A DNA stretch of 64,000 nt from Perca fluviatilis (GCF_010015445.1 NC_053133.1:24269582-24333581); one strand, 5' to 3'; positions 46,040 to 57,831 are shown, counted from the first letter of the stretch. The notes: generated from the letters alone by a model not told the origin. Numbers and translations: made by a program.

Positions 46040-46990
46040 TCTTGAAATATCGGTCCAGCTAGGATGTATGGAATTCCTAAACATTTCTCAAATTTAGTTT
46101 AACTCATTTCGTATAATGGCTTCCTGTCTCTCAAAGAATTTATTTTAAAAGACTGCTGTTGGTTTATAAAGCCAACGCATTGTCACTCCCATCACGTAAA
46201 ATACAGACGCTTGGTCAGGTGCCTTTGGCGTTGTTATTGACGCTAAAAGTCTCCTTTAGAATCACATCTAAACACGCTTTATCTAAACGCGCTTGGTCGG
46301 GACTATTGCCGTCACTTTTGACACCGTTAGGTTAAGGAAAAAATCATGGGTGGGCTTATAAAAGGTACGTTTACGTGACAGGCGGGACAAGAACGGGACA
46401 GTTGGGTTTAGGAAAAGATCGAGGGTGGGGTTATAAAATGAACATTTCAGTGACACATGGGACACCAACCCTGTTCTCCGGGGTGAAAGTCCTGTGTATT
46501 TTTGACCCAGCCACTACACCAACCAGCCTCCCAGGCTTTCATACAACGTGCTAATGTTGACGATCCTAAAGCTATAGTAGTTTCTGTCTCCCCCATGAGG
46601 ACTTCTAAGTAATGAACAAAACTGTCGGCGCGTCCACATGAGGCCTACCATGACCGCGCACACGAATGGGTTGAAAAATCAGTGAGTGGTTTAGGGCCAA
46701 AATTCATATGTGATCTGCTGCTATACATTGTGAACCAATCCGGAACTCTCAGGTCGTCTGGGACACGTCTGCTTTCCGTCTCAGAGTCAGAACTAAACAC
46801 GGAGAAGCAGTGTTCAGTTTTTACGCCCCACAGATCTGGAACACACTCCCATAAAAAGGCAGGTCCACTGCAACGCTCAGTTCTTTTAAATCAGGGCTGA
46901 AGACTTTTCTTTGTGATGCTGCCTTTTTAAGTAACTGTTCATTTCTTACACTGCAACCTGTCTTATTCTATTTTAGCTGTTTTTATATGC
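46040..46990 (+). mobile_element. L2-like LINE ORF2 C-terminal fragment, split by an insertion
   Basis: WLPVSQRIYFKRLLLVYKA (about 46119-46175) and, after about 500 bases, GLGPKFICDLLL and LRSSGTRLLSVSESELNT (about 46690-46800) are consecutive parts of the same conserved C-terminal region. The intervening 46176-46680 is a foreign insert rich in GACGC/GCGTTG motifs that contains the GGTGAAAGTCCTGTGT also seen near 3840. The insert is not assigned. Confidence 0.7.
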
Positions 46991-47028
46991 TCCTTAATTG
47001 GCATAACTGTTTATATGGTTGTATGAGT

Positions 47029-47220
47029 GACTCAACAACAACAACAAAAAACCTAATTACTTCTTGTGGCCTGCGTATTCACAGTGAGTACAAATAGCAA
47101 TGCAGATTAAGACTAGACGATTTCCTAGGCAGATATTGATTTGGGACTATATTGGGGCGAAGCACTGCTACTTGGGCGCACAAGAAGTAATTAGGTTGTT
47201 TTTTGTTGTTGTTGGGTCAC
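47029..47220. repeat. Inverted repeat, 40-bp arms
   Basis: AACCTAATTACTTCTTGTG (about 47050-47070) preceded by GTGACTCAACAACAACAACA is mirrored by CACAAGAAGTAATTAGGTTG and TTGTTGTTGTTGGGTCAC to about 47221. A loop of roughly 105 bases separates the arms. It is probably a fold-over MITE end. Confidence 0.75.
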
Positions 47221-47990
47221 TTTTACTCACGACATGCTAACCGGCAACATAGGATTCTATTCACTACGCTAAGCTAAGCTAGTGGCGGTGCTGCCGGACT
47301 AAGACAATGCATGCACGAAGACAAAAATGCGTATGCCCACCTATCTAAATCTAGGGGAGACGGTGAATAACCCTATTTCAACAAACAGTGGCGTGTTCCT
47401 TTAAAGGTGATTTTTAGCAAACTATGTCTATCTGTTTTCTGTTCCGCTGATCTTATGATAACAGGGACAAAATGATCACTATCAACAAATATCTCTTCAT
47501 TTTGTTAAAAACAGAAATTGAGCGTCAGCGTCAGTTCTTGCAGGCCAAGTAGTCAAGACGCTGCTAACCGCTATTGGCCAACAACACGGTCGCATCAGCT
47601 GAGCTGCACCAGCAGATCAGCTGGTCAACTCCCCTCGCTGCTAAATTCCTACACTCAAACAGGGCGTCCTGCTTAAAGCTGCTTTAGTTTGCTCCTAACT
47701 GCTTGTTGCTCGCATGTATGCAACCCACCTCCTCCCCTGCTCCACCTTGTGGTGTATAACTTCACATACGCTTCTACGTCATCGTTGCCGCTCTGTTCTT
47801 AGGGGGGAATAGTTTTGCTCTCCCAGTCTTAAACTGTGTGAGCGTCCCTTAATGCTGCTGCTGCTGTCCTCCTCTGAACGGAGCCATACTGCCAAATTTA
47901 ATTCTGAATTTATTCAATAAAATGTCCTAAAGCATTTTTTATTGTCTGCGTTGTTCTTGACTTAATGAACCTGACAGAAGTAGTCTATTG

Positions 47991-48694
47991 GCGCTTTTCC
48001 ATTACATGGTACCTGCTCGACTCACCTCGACTCTACTCGCCTGTTTTGGTTTTCCATTACGAAAAAAAGTACCTGGTACCTGCTAACAGGTACTTTTTTT
48101 AGTACCACCTCAGTCGAGGTTCCAAGCGAGCTGAGGCGAGCCGAAAAGGTGACGTGAAAACCTGCAGGCTGCTGACTGGTCGGAAAGAATCGCCACTGAT
48201 CACTGCATTGCTAGCGAGAGATGGCATTTTTAAATAGTTTAGCCAGCGGTGTTTTTTTGCTGCCAGAGGCTCCACGCAGAGCTTTCTCCGTAGCATACAA
48301 GTGGCCTGATGTTTATACTTGTGCGCTGGTGTGTGCATGTGTGATGTGTGTGTGTGTGTGGGGAGCTGGTGAGCGAGGGAGAAGTGAGAGAGTGACGGCG
48401 ATTATCTCCGCAGCGAGTAGAGTCATATATATGTGAGAGAAACAAAGTGTCTCCTCTGTTCTTTCTGACCACGGTGGGAAATCTGGAGCAGTAAACGTTA
48501 ACTATCTCTTTGATTTCATGTTGTTTACGGAGACGGAGAACCAGGAAATGGGAAAAGCAACGCTACTAAGCCACGCCCACGGCAGTCGCTATGACGACCA
48601 GCCACGCTGAGGCGGTACTAAAATCTGCAATGGAAAACGGACGCGCAGCGCGTCGAGGCGAGTCGAGCAGGTACCATGTAATGGAAAAACGCCA
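47991..48694. mobile_element. 704-bp MITE with about 35-bp inverted termini
   Basis: The left end TGGCGCTTTTCCATTACATG then GTACCTGCTCGACTC is mirrored by GAGTCGAGCAGGTAC then CATGTAATGGAAAAACGCCA at the right. AAGTACCTGGTACC sub-palindromes lie near 48068. No transposase is encoded. Superfamily uncertain; hAT or Harbinger are possible. Confidence 0.8.
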
Positions 48695-48705
48695 TTAATC
48701 AACGA

Positions 48706-49029
48706 AGTTTCATTTCCGGAATTGTTCAGGTGCCGCCGGAAATTCCACCAGATGTCAATCTTTTCAGGCCAGATGTCCCACACCTTCCACTTTCTTTGTG
48801 TTGCAATTCTAAACTCCGTTGGATTTCTGAGGTCTATGGTTAACTGCTCCTCAGATCTCTGCAGGGTAAATCCAGACAGCTAGCTAGACTATCTGTCCAA
48901 TCTGAGTTTTCTGTTGCACGACTAAAACAACCTTTGAACGTACACACGTTCCACCAAGACAAGTTCCTTCCCGAGGCTATTTTGCAGCGGCACCGTGGCT
49001 CCGTCTGGCACTCTGGCAATGCGAGACTA
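48706..49029 (-). mobile_element. DNA-transposon-like repeat, copy 2 (inverted)
   Basis: This is the reverse complement of the family at 35431 and 54999. It contains TCTGCAGGGTAAATCCAGAC, CACGACTAAAACAACCTTTG and the GCAATGCGAGACT end. It lacks the central hairpin and roughly 80 bases next to it. Confidence 0.78.
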
Positions 49030-50907
49030 TAACAAAAGAGAAACAGCAATGCTGACAAATGTTTTTTATTAATCAGATGAAATTAGAATTACAGTGTATG
49101 AGTCACAACAAGAACAAGCTCTTTATGAATAATTACCACTCCAATCAATCCAAACTGTTGATAGAAGTGATTACTAACATACTGTAGAATTGAAAAGAAA
49201 AACAGAAAAGCAAGATTGATGTATGTTCAAGCAGAAAATGAATGTGAACAAACTGCCCATTATCAAAAAGAGGAATTTAATTAAATCTTCCAGGATTCCA
49301 TTTGCAGGGACCTCAGCCGCTAACAACATTTCTAAATGCTCTCAAAGGACTTTTCATCGGAAATGGTATTAACCCTGATATGTGGAATACAATCAGAGGA
49401 AACAGGGCAGCCATGGGCTGGAGGTTGAAACTAATTGGAGATAAATTGCAGCAAAGAGAAGTTCTGACCCCTTGGTTTTTCGATGCGTACTTGTGCTTAG
49501 TAGAAACCAGGCCAGCTGACAGTCTTGCCTGGGCCCGGGACGAGATCTTAGATGGCCCCCCCCTCGCGGCCAGATCTCTCCTTTTCCCTTGCTCTTCCTC
49601 TCCTCACATCTCTCACTGAAATTAAGTGTGTAATCAGTCTCTGATCCATCCTGCTCAGATTCTCCGACAGGGCAACGGGCCCCTCCCGCATCACTCTCTC
49701 TCTATCTCTCTCTCTTCTCTCTCACGGGTAGCCTGACTCTGTCCCTCCGTTGCGGGGCAGAGGGCCCCTCCCGCATCACTCTTTCTGTCACCTGACTGCA
49801 TCTGGATCTCTCTCTGTCTCATCCTTACTGATGGAGCTACCAAACTCAACTGTTTCTGTCAAAGTTAACGTGTTGTGTCAGGCTTTTATACAAGCTAATG
49901 GACGTTAACATTAGAGCTGGCCTGTTGAGATTACGCGCTTAGCTAGTGGTTTCTACTTTGACAGTTCCAGCTTCACCGTCTAACAATTATTTAAAAATAT
50001 TTTTTTAAATATATTTTAAGAACTCTATAATTTCTTCCTTTCTCTTTTCTTTCCTTTTCCGGCGCGGGAGGCTTGTGCGACGGACATTTTGTGACAGCGT
50101 CTGAACTTCAAATCAAGTGACAATATCAAATTTTGATCAGTGGCCAAACCATTTTTATGTTGGGGGTGGGGGGTTCTTGACCACCATTTCCAGGACAATT
50201 AGGAAGAAAACAAATAAAACGCTTTTATTTAATTCAAATATTATGCTACATATTTTTTTCCACAAATAGACCTATTTAAAAAAAAGATTTTTAATTCTTC
50301 CATAATTTAATGAGGGCCCAGTTCTGCCCCCCCCCCCTACTGTGGGCCCGGGACAACAGACCCGTTTGTCCCCCCCTATCGGCGGGCGTGGTAGAAACTA
50401 GTGGTGTGCGATACTTCAATATGTTGTTTTTTTTAAATCTTTATTTGAAAGGGGACAGTGAACATTAATCAACATTAAAACAATGTAAATGTGCCAGAGT
50501 TAGCTCAAAAGTGCTAATTTTCATCGGTAGTCCCCCAGCCAGATGTAAAACAGGCAGCCTTTAAAAATAATGACAGGTATAAAATCACAAGATAAAATTA
50601 CCTCCACCCCATTGTGGTTAATAAATACAATGCATCGATCCGATACCAAGTACGATACGATACCGATACTTTTTAATAATTAAGGTGGATGCATCATCAA
50701 ATTGCTAAATCTGAATGAATTTGTATGACCTTAAGTGTTGCCACTCTGTTCTTAGGGGGGAATACTCCACTCTCTACTTTCCCTCTCGTTACATTTCAGA
50801 GGGAAATATTGTACTCTTTACTCCGCTACAATAATCTGACAGCTTTAGTTACTTGTTACTTTACAAATTAAGATTTTTTTTTTGTGGGGGGGGGGGCGTT
50901 TCCGCCT
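49030..50907. other. Intergenic, no gene recognised
   Basis: It contains a small direct duplication (GGGCCCCTCCCGCATCACTC at about 49678 and 49769) around a CT-rich tract, a poly-C run at about 50327-50337, and fragments with ATCGATCCGATACCAAGTAC (about 50634) typical of hAT-like MITE ends. The 105-codon frame at 49302-49619 shows no recognisable domain. Confidence 0.4.
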
Positions 50908-51228
50908 TTAAAGGTCCCATGGCATGAAAATGTCACTTTATGAGGTTTTTTTTTAACAATAATATGCGTTCCCCCAGCCTGCCTATGGTTCCCCAGTGGC
51001 TAGAAATGGTGATAGGTGTAAACCGAACCCTGGGTATCCTGCTCTGCCTTTGAGAAAATGAAAGCTCAGATGGGCCGATCTGGAATCTTCTCCTTATGAG
51101 GTCATAAGGGGAAAGGTTACCTCCCCTTTCTCTGCTCAGAGAATTTGGCCCGCCCATGAGAGAGAGACATCATGGCTTTCATACGAGCAAAGTGACAGTT
51201 GGTCAAGGCCACCCCCACCTCCACCTTG
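50908..51228 (+). mobile_element. TTAA-type MITE, copy 3 (truncated, no 46-bp array)
   Basis: It starts TTAAAGGTCCCATGGCATGA and follows the 13948-14621 copy through CCTTATGAGGTCATAAGG and ATGAGAGAGAGACATCATGG. It stops at about 51228, before the region where the 46-bp tandem units begin in the other two copies. Confidence 0.82.
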
Positions 51229-51334
51229 CATGCTGCAGTTTATTTAGAAGTTGTAAAGGTCATATCACTTCTTCACTTGTATGTTAGTCAGTAACAACAG
51301 GCAAGGCTGGGTATTGTTATCGAACATCGGAGAT
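51229..51334 (+). repeat. Dispersed repeat pair, member 1
   Basis: TTTATTTAGAAGTTGTAAAG, TCACTTCTTCACTTGTATGT and TTGTTATCGAACATCGGAGA recur in the same order at 58562-58673. About five differences are visible over 105 bases. It joins directly to the broken MITE at 51228. Confidence 0.8.
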
Positions 51335-52964
51335 ACGGCTAAAAGAAAATAAAAATGCTTGGTCGTTCCGCGGTTGTGTTTTAGTCCAAATCTGATCTTT
51401 TTCCTAAACTTAACTCGTCGTTTTAGTGCCTAAATTTAACTGTCAGCACAGCATGACGCTCACCTTTTCTGGCTAAACTCCACTACATGGCCCCTGAAAG
51501 GACCGTCATCTGGCGGTGCCTGTAGCCGGCTCACAGTCACCTATTGGCGGCTAAAGAACTGCCGCTGGTAGCTGGCGTCCCAGAGCTCTGTAGCGGATAA
51601 ATACAACCAGCAACTGCCGCTCAGATTTTATCGTTCTATGGCACTATAGACTGTTCACGTTACAGCGCTTTACTTAGTTTAAAATACTTCTATTTTAGAT
51701 ATATAATATATGGTTTATTGGAGAAGTAGCATTGATCACTTGCTAGGGGGGGATACATTTTGCTCAGGCAGGGATATGTAGACCAGAAAGGGGGAAATCC
51801 CAGCATCCTCCCGCGGGAAATCGCAGAATTGTATTGTAGTTAATAAAACACAAGGATTAATTATAAATGAACAAGTACAAGACAGCAGAAATGATTAGCC
51901 GATTAAACAATAGTTGATTGACAAGATTTTTCTTGCATCAAGTACATTTATTTTTAATACTTTAAGTACATTTTCCTGATGATACTTACATACTTAACTA
52001 TTTCAATGCAGGACTTTTACTTGTAACAGAGTATTTTTACAGTGTGGTATTAGTACTTTTAGTAAAGGATCTGCATACTTCCACCACTGCTCATACGTTA
52101 GCCCTGCATGGCTTGCATTATGCTGTTAAGTATCCCTGTTTCACCCATATCGAGGTCATTTTAATATTTGGCTTATGTAATGGTCTAACAGGGACCTCCG
52201 CCTTTTCAGTTCACTTCAGTTTATTAATGTTTCCCAGAGGACAATTTGAATCTACAGTATTGCTGGGTGCATGAGTTTACGCTTGTATTCTGACAAAAAC
52301 AATCCACTCTTCTCACTCATAGCAACAGGAAAGTAGCAGTCAACATGCTCCTACAAATCCCGACATTATTCACTGTTAATGCATAATTATAATTATATAT
52401 ATATATATAAAAAAAAGCTAATGTGAGAGAACTAAATGATGGTGTATGGTGCCTCTATTGTCTTTATTGTATCAGTCTACATCACCAAAATAATCATAAC
52501 GTCCTTATCCAGTGAAAACCATGTATCATATTTTCAGACAGACTGAAAAATTAAATGTTGTTTTATGAGTTCTGATATTTCTATACAAGTGTGGGTTCAA
52601 AAGCCTTTAAAACTAAGAATGCATTGCTGCGAAGGTTTTTTTTTTTTTTTTAGATAGATTTAGAATATTTTTCTCTCCTGCATCCCCTGCAGCTGTTGTT
52701 TGGATATTTCATTGGAATACAGCTGCTGAACCAGAGTTCTGCTGAACTTCATCTGTTCTTGATTTGCATAAAACACAAGACAAAAACAATCTTAACAAGA
52801 AAAGACAAGGTGATGCCACTGTCACCGAACAAGAATTGGACTAGTCAGTGAATGTGAATGTGAGTGAGTGGCCCTGATAGCAGTACTTCACAAAGTCTTT
52901 GAGTTCGCTCACAATGTATGAACCTCAAAAGACTTATCTGTTCAGGGCTGCAGTTCATTTCTGG
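51335..52964. other. Intergenic, no gene recognised
   Basis: A stretch near 51500-51640 is related to 35850-36061. There is an (AT)n tract at about 52391-52409 and a poly-T run at about 52635-52651. No supported gene. Confidence 0.4.
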
Positions 52965-53064
52965 TCTCGATTGCCTCCAAAGCGCTGTGGAGAAAGGTCT
53001 GACAAGTCCACACAGCATTCTGGGATGGGAGAAAAACGTGCTCTGGTTTATTGGCATTTCTTTA

Positions 53065-53265
53065 ACCCTTGTGTTGTCTTCCCGTCAACCTTTTTCCAAC
53101 GTTTTTGACGCCTTTTTTTCACAGTTTGTTTTTGCTTTTTTCAACGTTTTAAATTGTAACATTTTTCTTTTACACATTTTCAGCGCTTATTTCTACGTCC
53201 CATATTTTATGATGTAAAACAAAAATTGAAAACGGGTCAATTTGACCAGAAATCAACACAAGGGT
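53065..53265. mobile_element. 201-bp TA-flanked MITE, perfect 12-bp inverted termini
   Basis: It begins ACCCTTGTGTTG and ends CAACACAAGGGT, a perfect inverted pair, flanked by TA at 53063-53064 and 53266-53267. It is AT-rich and non-coding, with a mariner-type target site. Confidence 0.88.
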
Positions 53266-53268
53266 TAA

Positions 53269-53441
53269 GATCATTTTTTGGGCCTTTCCGCCTTTAATTT
53301 GACAGGACAGCTAGGTGAGAAAGGGGAGAAAGACATGCAGGAAATTGTCACAGGTTGGATTCGACCCTTGGACCTCTGCGTCGAGGCATAAACCTCTCAG
53401 TATATGTGTGCCTGCTCTACCCATTGAGCCAACCTGGCCAC
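53269..53441 (-). mobile_element. tRNA-derived SINE (minus strand)
   Basis: On the minus strand it begins GTGGCCAGGTTGGCTCAATG. TGGCTCAATGGG fits the RNA polymerase III A box, and GGGTCGAATCC about 50 bases on fits the B box. A tRNA-unrelated body follows and ends CCCAAAAAATGATC. The 17-bp direct duplication TATTGGCATTTCTTTAA flanks it at 53049-53064 (continued after the MITE) and 53442-53458. Confidence 0.82.
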
Positions 53442-54129
53442 TATTGGCATTTCTTTAAAGCAATCACAATCGCCAAGCCCCGGACACAATGACGGTGCCT
53501 CTGCAAATCAGCCTCGGGAAGGAACCTGTTTTGATGGAACATGCGTATGTTCAAAAGTTGTTTTAGTCGTGCAACAGAAAACTCAGATTGGACAGATAGT
53601 CTAGCTAGCTGTCTGGATTTACCCTGCAGAGATCTGAGGAGCAGTTAACCATAGAATTTAATATGTCAATACAAAGAAAGCAGAAGGTGTGTGACATCTG
53701 ACCTAAAAAGAGGGACATCCGGCAGAATTTCCAGCGGCACCTGATCAATCCCACAAGTGGAACATCGTCGACATAGACTAGCTCATTTCTGACTTCATAA
53801 ATGTCTCCCTTCTTTGCCAGATTTTGTAAAAAAAACATTCAAAACTGTGATACCAATTTGTTTGGGTGAATGCTAAGAAGCCGATATGTATCTGTTATTT
53901 ATTCAGCACCTGTGTTTTATCCACTACTTCCCTTCTCTTCCCAGGTCCTTAGCCAATCACCTGAAAGCTGTGTTTACGGGCTCATATAAAATGCATGTTG
54001 AGAAAATAATCATGATCAAATGATGCACACACCTGCCAGATATAATCAAGAAGCTTTAATGCAGTTTGAAGCATGAATCTTTGCCAACTGTGTCATTATC
54101 ATGATTGCTTGCCCTCAGAGAATGAACTA

Positions 54130-54350
54130 TTGATAATGTTGAGCAATCTAGATTCAGGACATGATTCCATCAAGAAAATTCACATTCCATGACAACATCA
54201 AGTCCTTTCGTACTGCCAACATGTACCGGTCATCACCCCAGCAACAGCCTGTTCACCCTGCTGCCGACTGGCAAGCAATACAGAAGTATCCACTGTCATA
54301 CCTCCAGACTGCAGAGCAGCTTTCTCAACCAATCCCCCACATTCCATTAT
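54130..54350 (+). pseudogene. LINE ORF2 C-terminal remnant
   Basis: One frame reads NSLFTLLPTGKQYRSIHCHT followed by SRLQSSF, the conserved C-terminal block of a CR1/L2/Rex1-like LINE. Only this short stretch is preserved. Confidence 0.65.
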
Positions 54351-54998
54351 GAAAAAAAATAGTTAAAATTTTTTTTCTGTAGCACAAATGGACTACAGCT
54401 CACATTTGTTGTGCCCAACCCTGTGTTGTAGAATATAAAATGAACCTCATACTTGTACTCAACAATCACGATTGACCATGAGCAAACCATCATGTTTTGT
54501 TTCGACGTGAAGGAATTTCGCAATTTTGTAAAATACAAGGCAGTGTGTGAGGGCAGTAGAGAAGGAGTTAGTACAGAAGAATGGGGCAGAATGAGCAACA
54601 TTATACTAAACCAGCATATCACAATGTGGGGGTCAGGATCCCTGCAAAAGGTCGCAAGATAAATCTGAGGAGTTTCAAGATGATAGAGAGATGACCCAAA
54701 GTATTGGGCAAATTAAAACGTTGACCTGATAATGGCACTAGATGAAAAGATAAGGTATTACCAAAGTTCACAAAGACAATGAAAGTCGGCACCATTTGTC
54801 CAAAGCTCTCATTTGTCCAACAGAAGAGTCAGGACATTTTTGACTCATAAACAAAAACATCAACGCCATGGTGGTAGAGGAAAAGTAAGAGGATCCAAAG
54901 TCATTCAGAGCTATCATCTGGGGACCATAACTGTGTGTAACACAATTCATTGTAATCCATCCAGTAGATGTTGAGATATTTCAGTCTGGACCAAAGTA

Positions 54999-55446
54999 GT
55001 CTTGCGTTGCCAGACCTTCCTCCACAGCGCTGCAGAGGAAGGTCTGGTTAGTCCACACAGCATTCTGGGATGGAAGAAAAACATGTTCTGGTTTATTGGC
55101 CAATCACAATCGTCTTGGGCCATGTAGGCGCCGGACGAAGCAATGGTGCCTCTGCAAAATAGCCTCAGGAAGGAACTTGTTTTGGTGGAACATGTGTAGG
55201 TTCAAAAGTTGTTTTAGTCGTGCAACAGAAAACTCAGATTGGACAGATAGTCTAGCTAGCTGTCTGGATTTACCCTGCAGAGATCTGAGGAGCAGCTAAC
55301 CATAGTCCTCATAGATCCACCGGAGTTTAGAATGCCAACAAAAAGAAAGTGGAAGGTGATGGACATCCGGCTGAAAAGAGGGACATCTGGCGGAATTTCT
55401 GGCGGCCCCGGAGCAATCCCGGAAGTGGAACGCTGTGGATATAGAC
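54999..55446 (+). mobile_element. DNA-transposon-like repeat, copy 4 (apparently full length)
   Basis: TA flanks GTCTTGCGTTGCC at the left and GGATATAGAC at the right (TA at 54997-54998 and 55447-55448). A near-perfect stem (CCAGACCTTCCTC / GAGGAAGGTCTGG) lies at about 55010-55048. It is about 448 bp and non-coding. It defines the ends of the family also seen at 35431, 48706 and 52965. Confidence 0.78.
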
Positions 55447-55823
55447 TAGGACCAAAGTGATTGACCGACCGACAGACATCCATAGGATGGCTAAAAACAT
55501 ATTTCTACTATTACTCAATTATCTCATCTGGTCTGGGGTTCGCCCAAGAGGAGCTTAAAGACATTGTTATCTCAACCCCGCCACCGATAGGCAGCAGATA
55601 ATAGATTAATTGATGGGGTTTGACTAAGTTAATTTAGTTCAATATCCGCTTATTACCTTTTTTCTGGCACTTTTAATTGCAACCTTTTTAAGTCTTCATC
55701 GAGAAGATGGCTCAAAGTATGGAACTTCAGTCCCATGATAACAGGTGGTTATTACCTGACAAAATAAGCAACTCCAACCTCTGATGTAGACTATAACATG
55801 TAATCGAAGGCTCTGGAAAGAGT

Positions 55824-57831
55824 TAAAGGGGTGATAGAATGCAAAACCGATTTTACCTTGTCATAGTTGATGAATGATAGTTTAGTGGGTAACTAGGACA
55901 TACATAGAACCTCTAAATCCCATTGACACCTCTTTTCTCTGCAAATCTCACAATTTGAAACCTCTGAAAACGGGCAAATCTCAACAAGCCCCATAGTTGA
56001 CGTCAACTATGGGGCTCCTCCTCATTTGGCTCTGGTCTCTCTCTTTGTCACGCCCCAACATGGTCTTCTGACTCTAGGTCGGGCAGAGCTCAGAAATTAC
56101 ATTGTTCATCTGCTATTTTACCATTCAATTCACTTCTGAGACTTTTTTATGCGAGAAATCAACAATGTAGAGGTCAAATATGGGCCATTTTAGAAAAATG
56201 TATGTCTAATTGAAAATTTTGTCCGACTGTGTGTCGGAGTTCAGCGGCCAGTGCTGCCTGTGTAGCTGCCTCGCCGCCTTACCTGCCTTCCTTCACAGAC
56301 CCCGGCCTGCTGTGAGCTCGATTAGGCTCCTTCAAGGCTAGCGGCCCACGGCACTTCATACCCACGCAAAGTCACCGCTTTGTGAGCTAATGGACTACTA
56401 AACGCCGCTGCCCTGACAGAGCTCCAGGGCCTGCAGTTACCCTCTTCCTAATGCCAGGTGTGTGTGAGTGAGAGTGTGGTCAGCGAGCTTGTTACGCCAG
56501 CAATCTCTTACCACAGATTCCAGTCATGTGTGTAATTATAATGTGTTGAGTTATTTAAACAAACGATTGGGGAAATAAAGGGTTAGGGTAGAATTCCTCT
56601 GAAATTCACAAATATTCATTAACTGTCCGTGATTTGTAGCTAGCTACACATAGCTAGGATTGAAGGGACAGTCGCAGCTAACGAAACCCCTAGTCTTCAC
56701 AAATATTCATTAATTTGAAATCGGACACCGTTGTTAGCTTTATAAGAAATTTAGTTAGATGTTGTATAAGTGGCGTGACGAAATTCAAACTGTAAATATA
56801 CTTGAATTACGCCGAAAATGAAGCTAACTATCCTTGATTTCTAGCTAGCTACACATAGATAGGATTGAAGGGACAGTCGCAGCTAACAAAACCCCTAGTC
56901 TTCACAAATATTCATTAACTTGAAATCGGACACCGTTGTTAGCTTTATAAGACATTTAGTTAGATGTTGTATAAGTGGCGTGACGAAATTCAAACTGTAA
57001 ATATACTCGAATTACGCCGAAAATGAAGCTAACTATCCGTGATTTGTACACATAGCTAGGATTGAAGGGACAGTCGCAGCTAACAAAACCCCTAGTCTTC
57101 ACAAATATTCATTAACTTGAAATCGGACACAGTTGTTAGCTTTATAAGACATTTAGTTAGATGTATAAGTGGCGTGACATGTGTGTAACGTGGTAAGAGA
57201 TTGTTGGTCTAACAAGCTCACTGACCGCGCTCTCACTCTCACACAACGGGCCATTTAGCTAGCAGGAAGATGGGAGTTGCAGGCCCTGGAGCTCTGTCAG
57301 GGCAGCGTTGTTGGTAGTCCATGCTGTGGGCTGCCAGCCGTGACGGAGCTCCAAGTACCTCATAGCAGGCCGGGGTCTGTGAAGGAAGGCAGGCCGGGAG
57401 GCGAGGCAGCACCGGCGGCTGAACTCCGACACACAGTCTTACCAAATTTGCAATTAGCCATCAATTTTCGTAAAACGGCCCATATTTGAGCTTTATATAG
57501 TTGATTTCTTGCTTAAAAAAGTCTCAGAAGTGAATTTAATAACGAAATAGCCCGACAAACAATGTATAACTTTGCAGTGTCTGAAATATGAGACCTGCTG
57601 TCGAGTCTCCCATGTGTTTCTATGTAGTTTGCTCAAACCAATCAGTGCGTAGCTCATTCGGAATATTCATGAGCATACCATATTTGGAAGAAAAGCTCTT
57701 CACAGGGTAGTTGAGGGCCTAATAAAATAGCATTCGGGCAATTTTCAGCCCAACCAATGTTACATACCCCATTAGGAGACCTTAAGGAACAGTGTAAAAT
57801 ACCCTATATAATTATTCTATCACCCCTTTAA
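55824..57831. mobile_element. 2-kb foldback element with internal tandem repeats
   Basis: It starts TAAAGGGGTGATAGAATG and ends ATTCTATCACCCCTTTA. Inverted arms extend deep inside: CACTTCTGAGACTTTTTTAT near 56131, ATATGGGCCATTTTA, CTGTGTGTCGGAGTTCAGC near 56229 and CTTCCTTCACAGACCCCGGC near 56289 are mirrored between about 57360 and 57535. The central part holds three tandem units of about 200 bp (starts 56658, 56863, 57060). No transposase is encoded. Confidence 0.85.
55987..56016. repeat. Perfect 30-bp palindrome centred on TGACGTCA
   Basis: The half-site AGCCCCATAGTTGAC is followed exactly by its reverse complement. The centre, TGACGTCA at 55998-56005, is the consensus CRE/ATF site. It lies in the left arm of the foldback; no nearby gene is known for it to regulate. 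Confidence 0.9.

Larger units (their letters stand above)
52965..53775 (+). mobile_element. DNA-transposon-like repeat, copy 3, carrying two nested insertions
   Basis: Left part to 53064 and right part from 53442 belong to the family at 35431 and 54999. They share GGGATGGGAGAAAAACGTGC on the left and CAAAAGTTGTTTTAGTCGTG and GTCTGGATTTACCCTGCAGA on the right. The interval between is a MITE plus a SINE (listed separately). Its hairpin start is diverged (TCCAAAGCGCTGTGGAGAAAGG). Confidence 0.8.

Noticed and set aside
55010..55048. Short hairpin considered as a microRNA precursor
   Set aside because: The stem is only 13 bp, is shared by all copies of a dispersed repeat, and has no flanking features of a microRNA.
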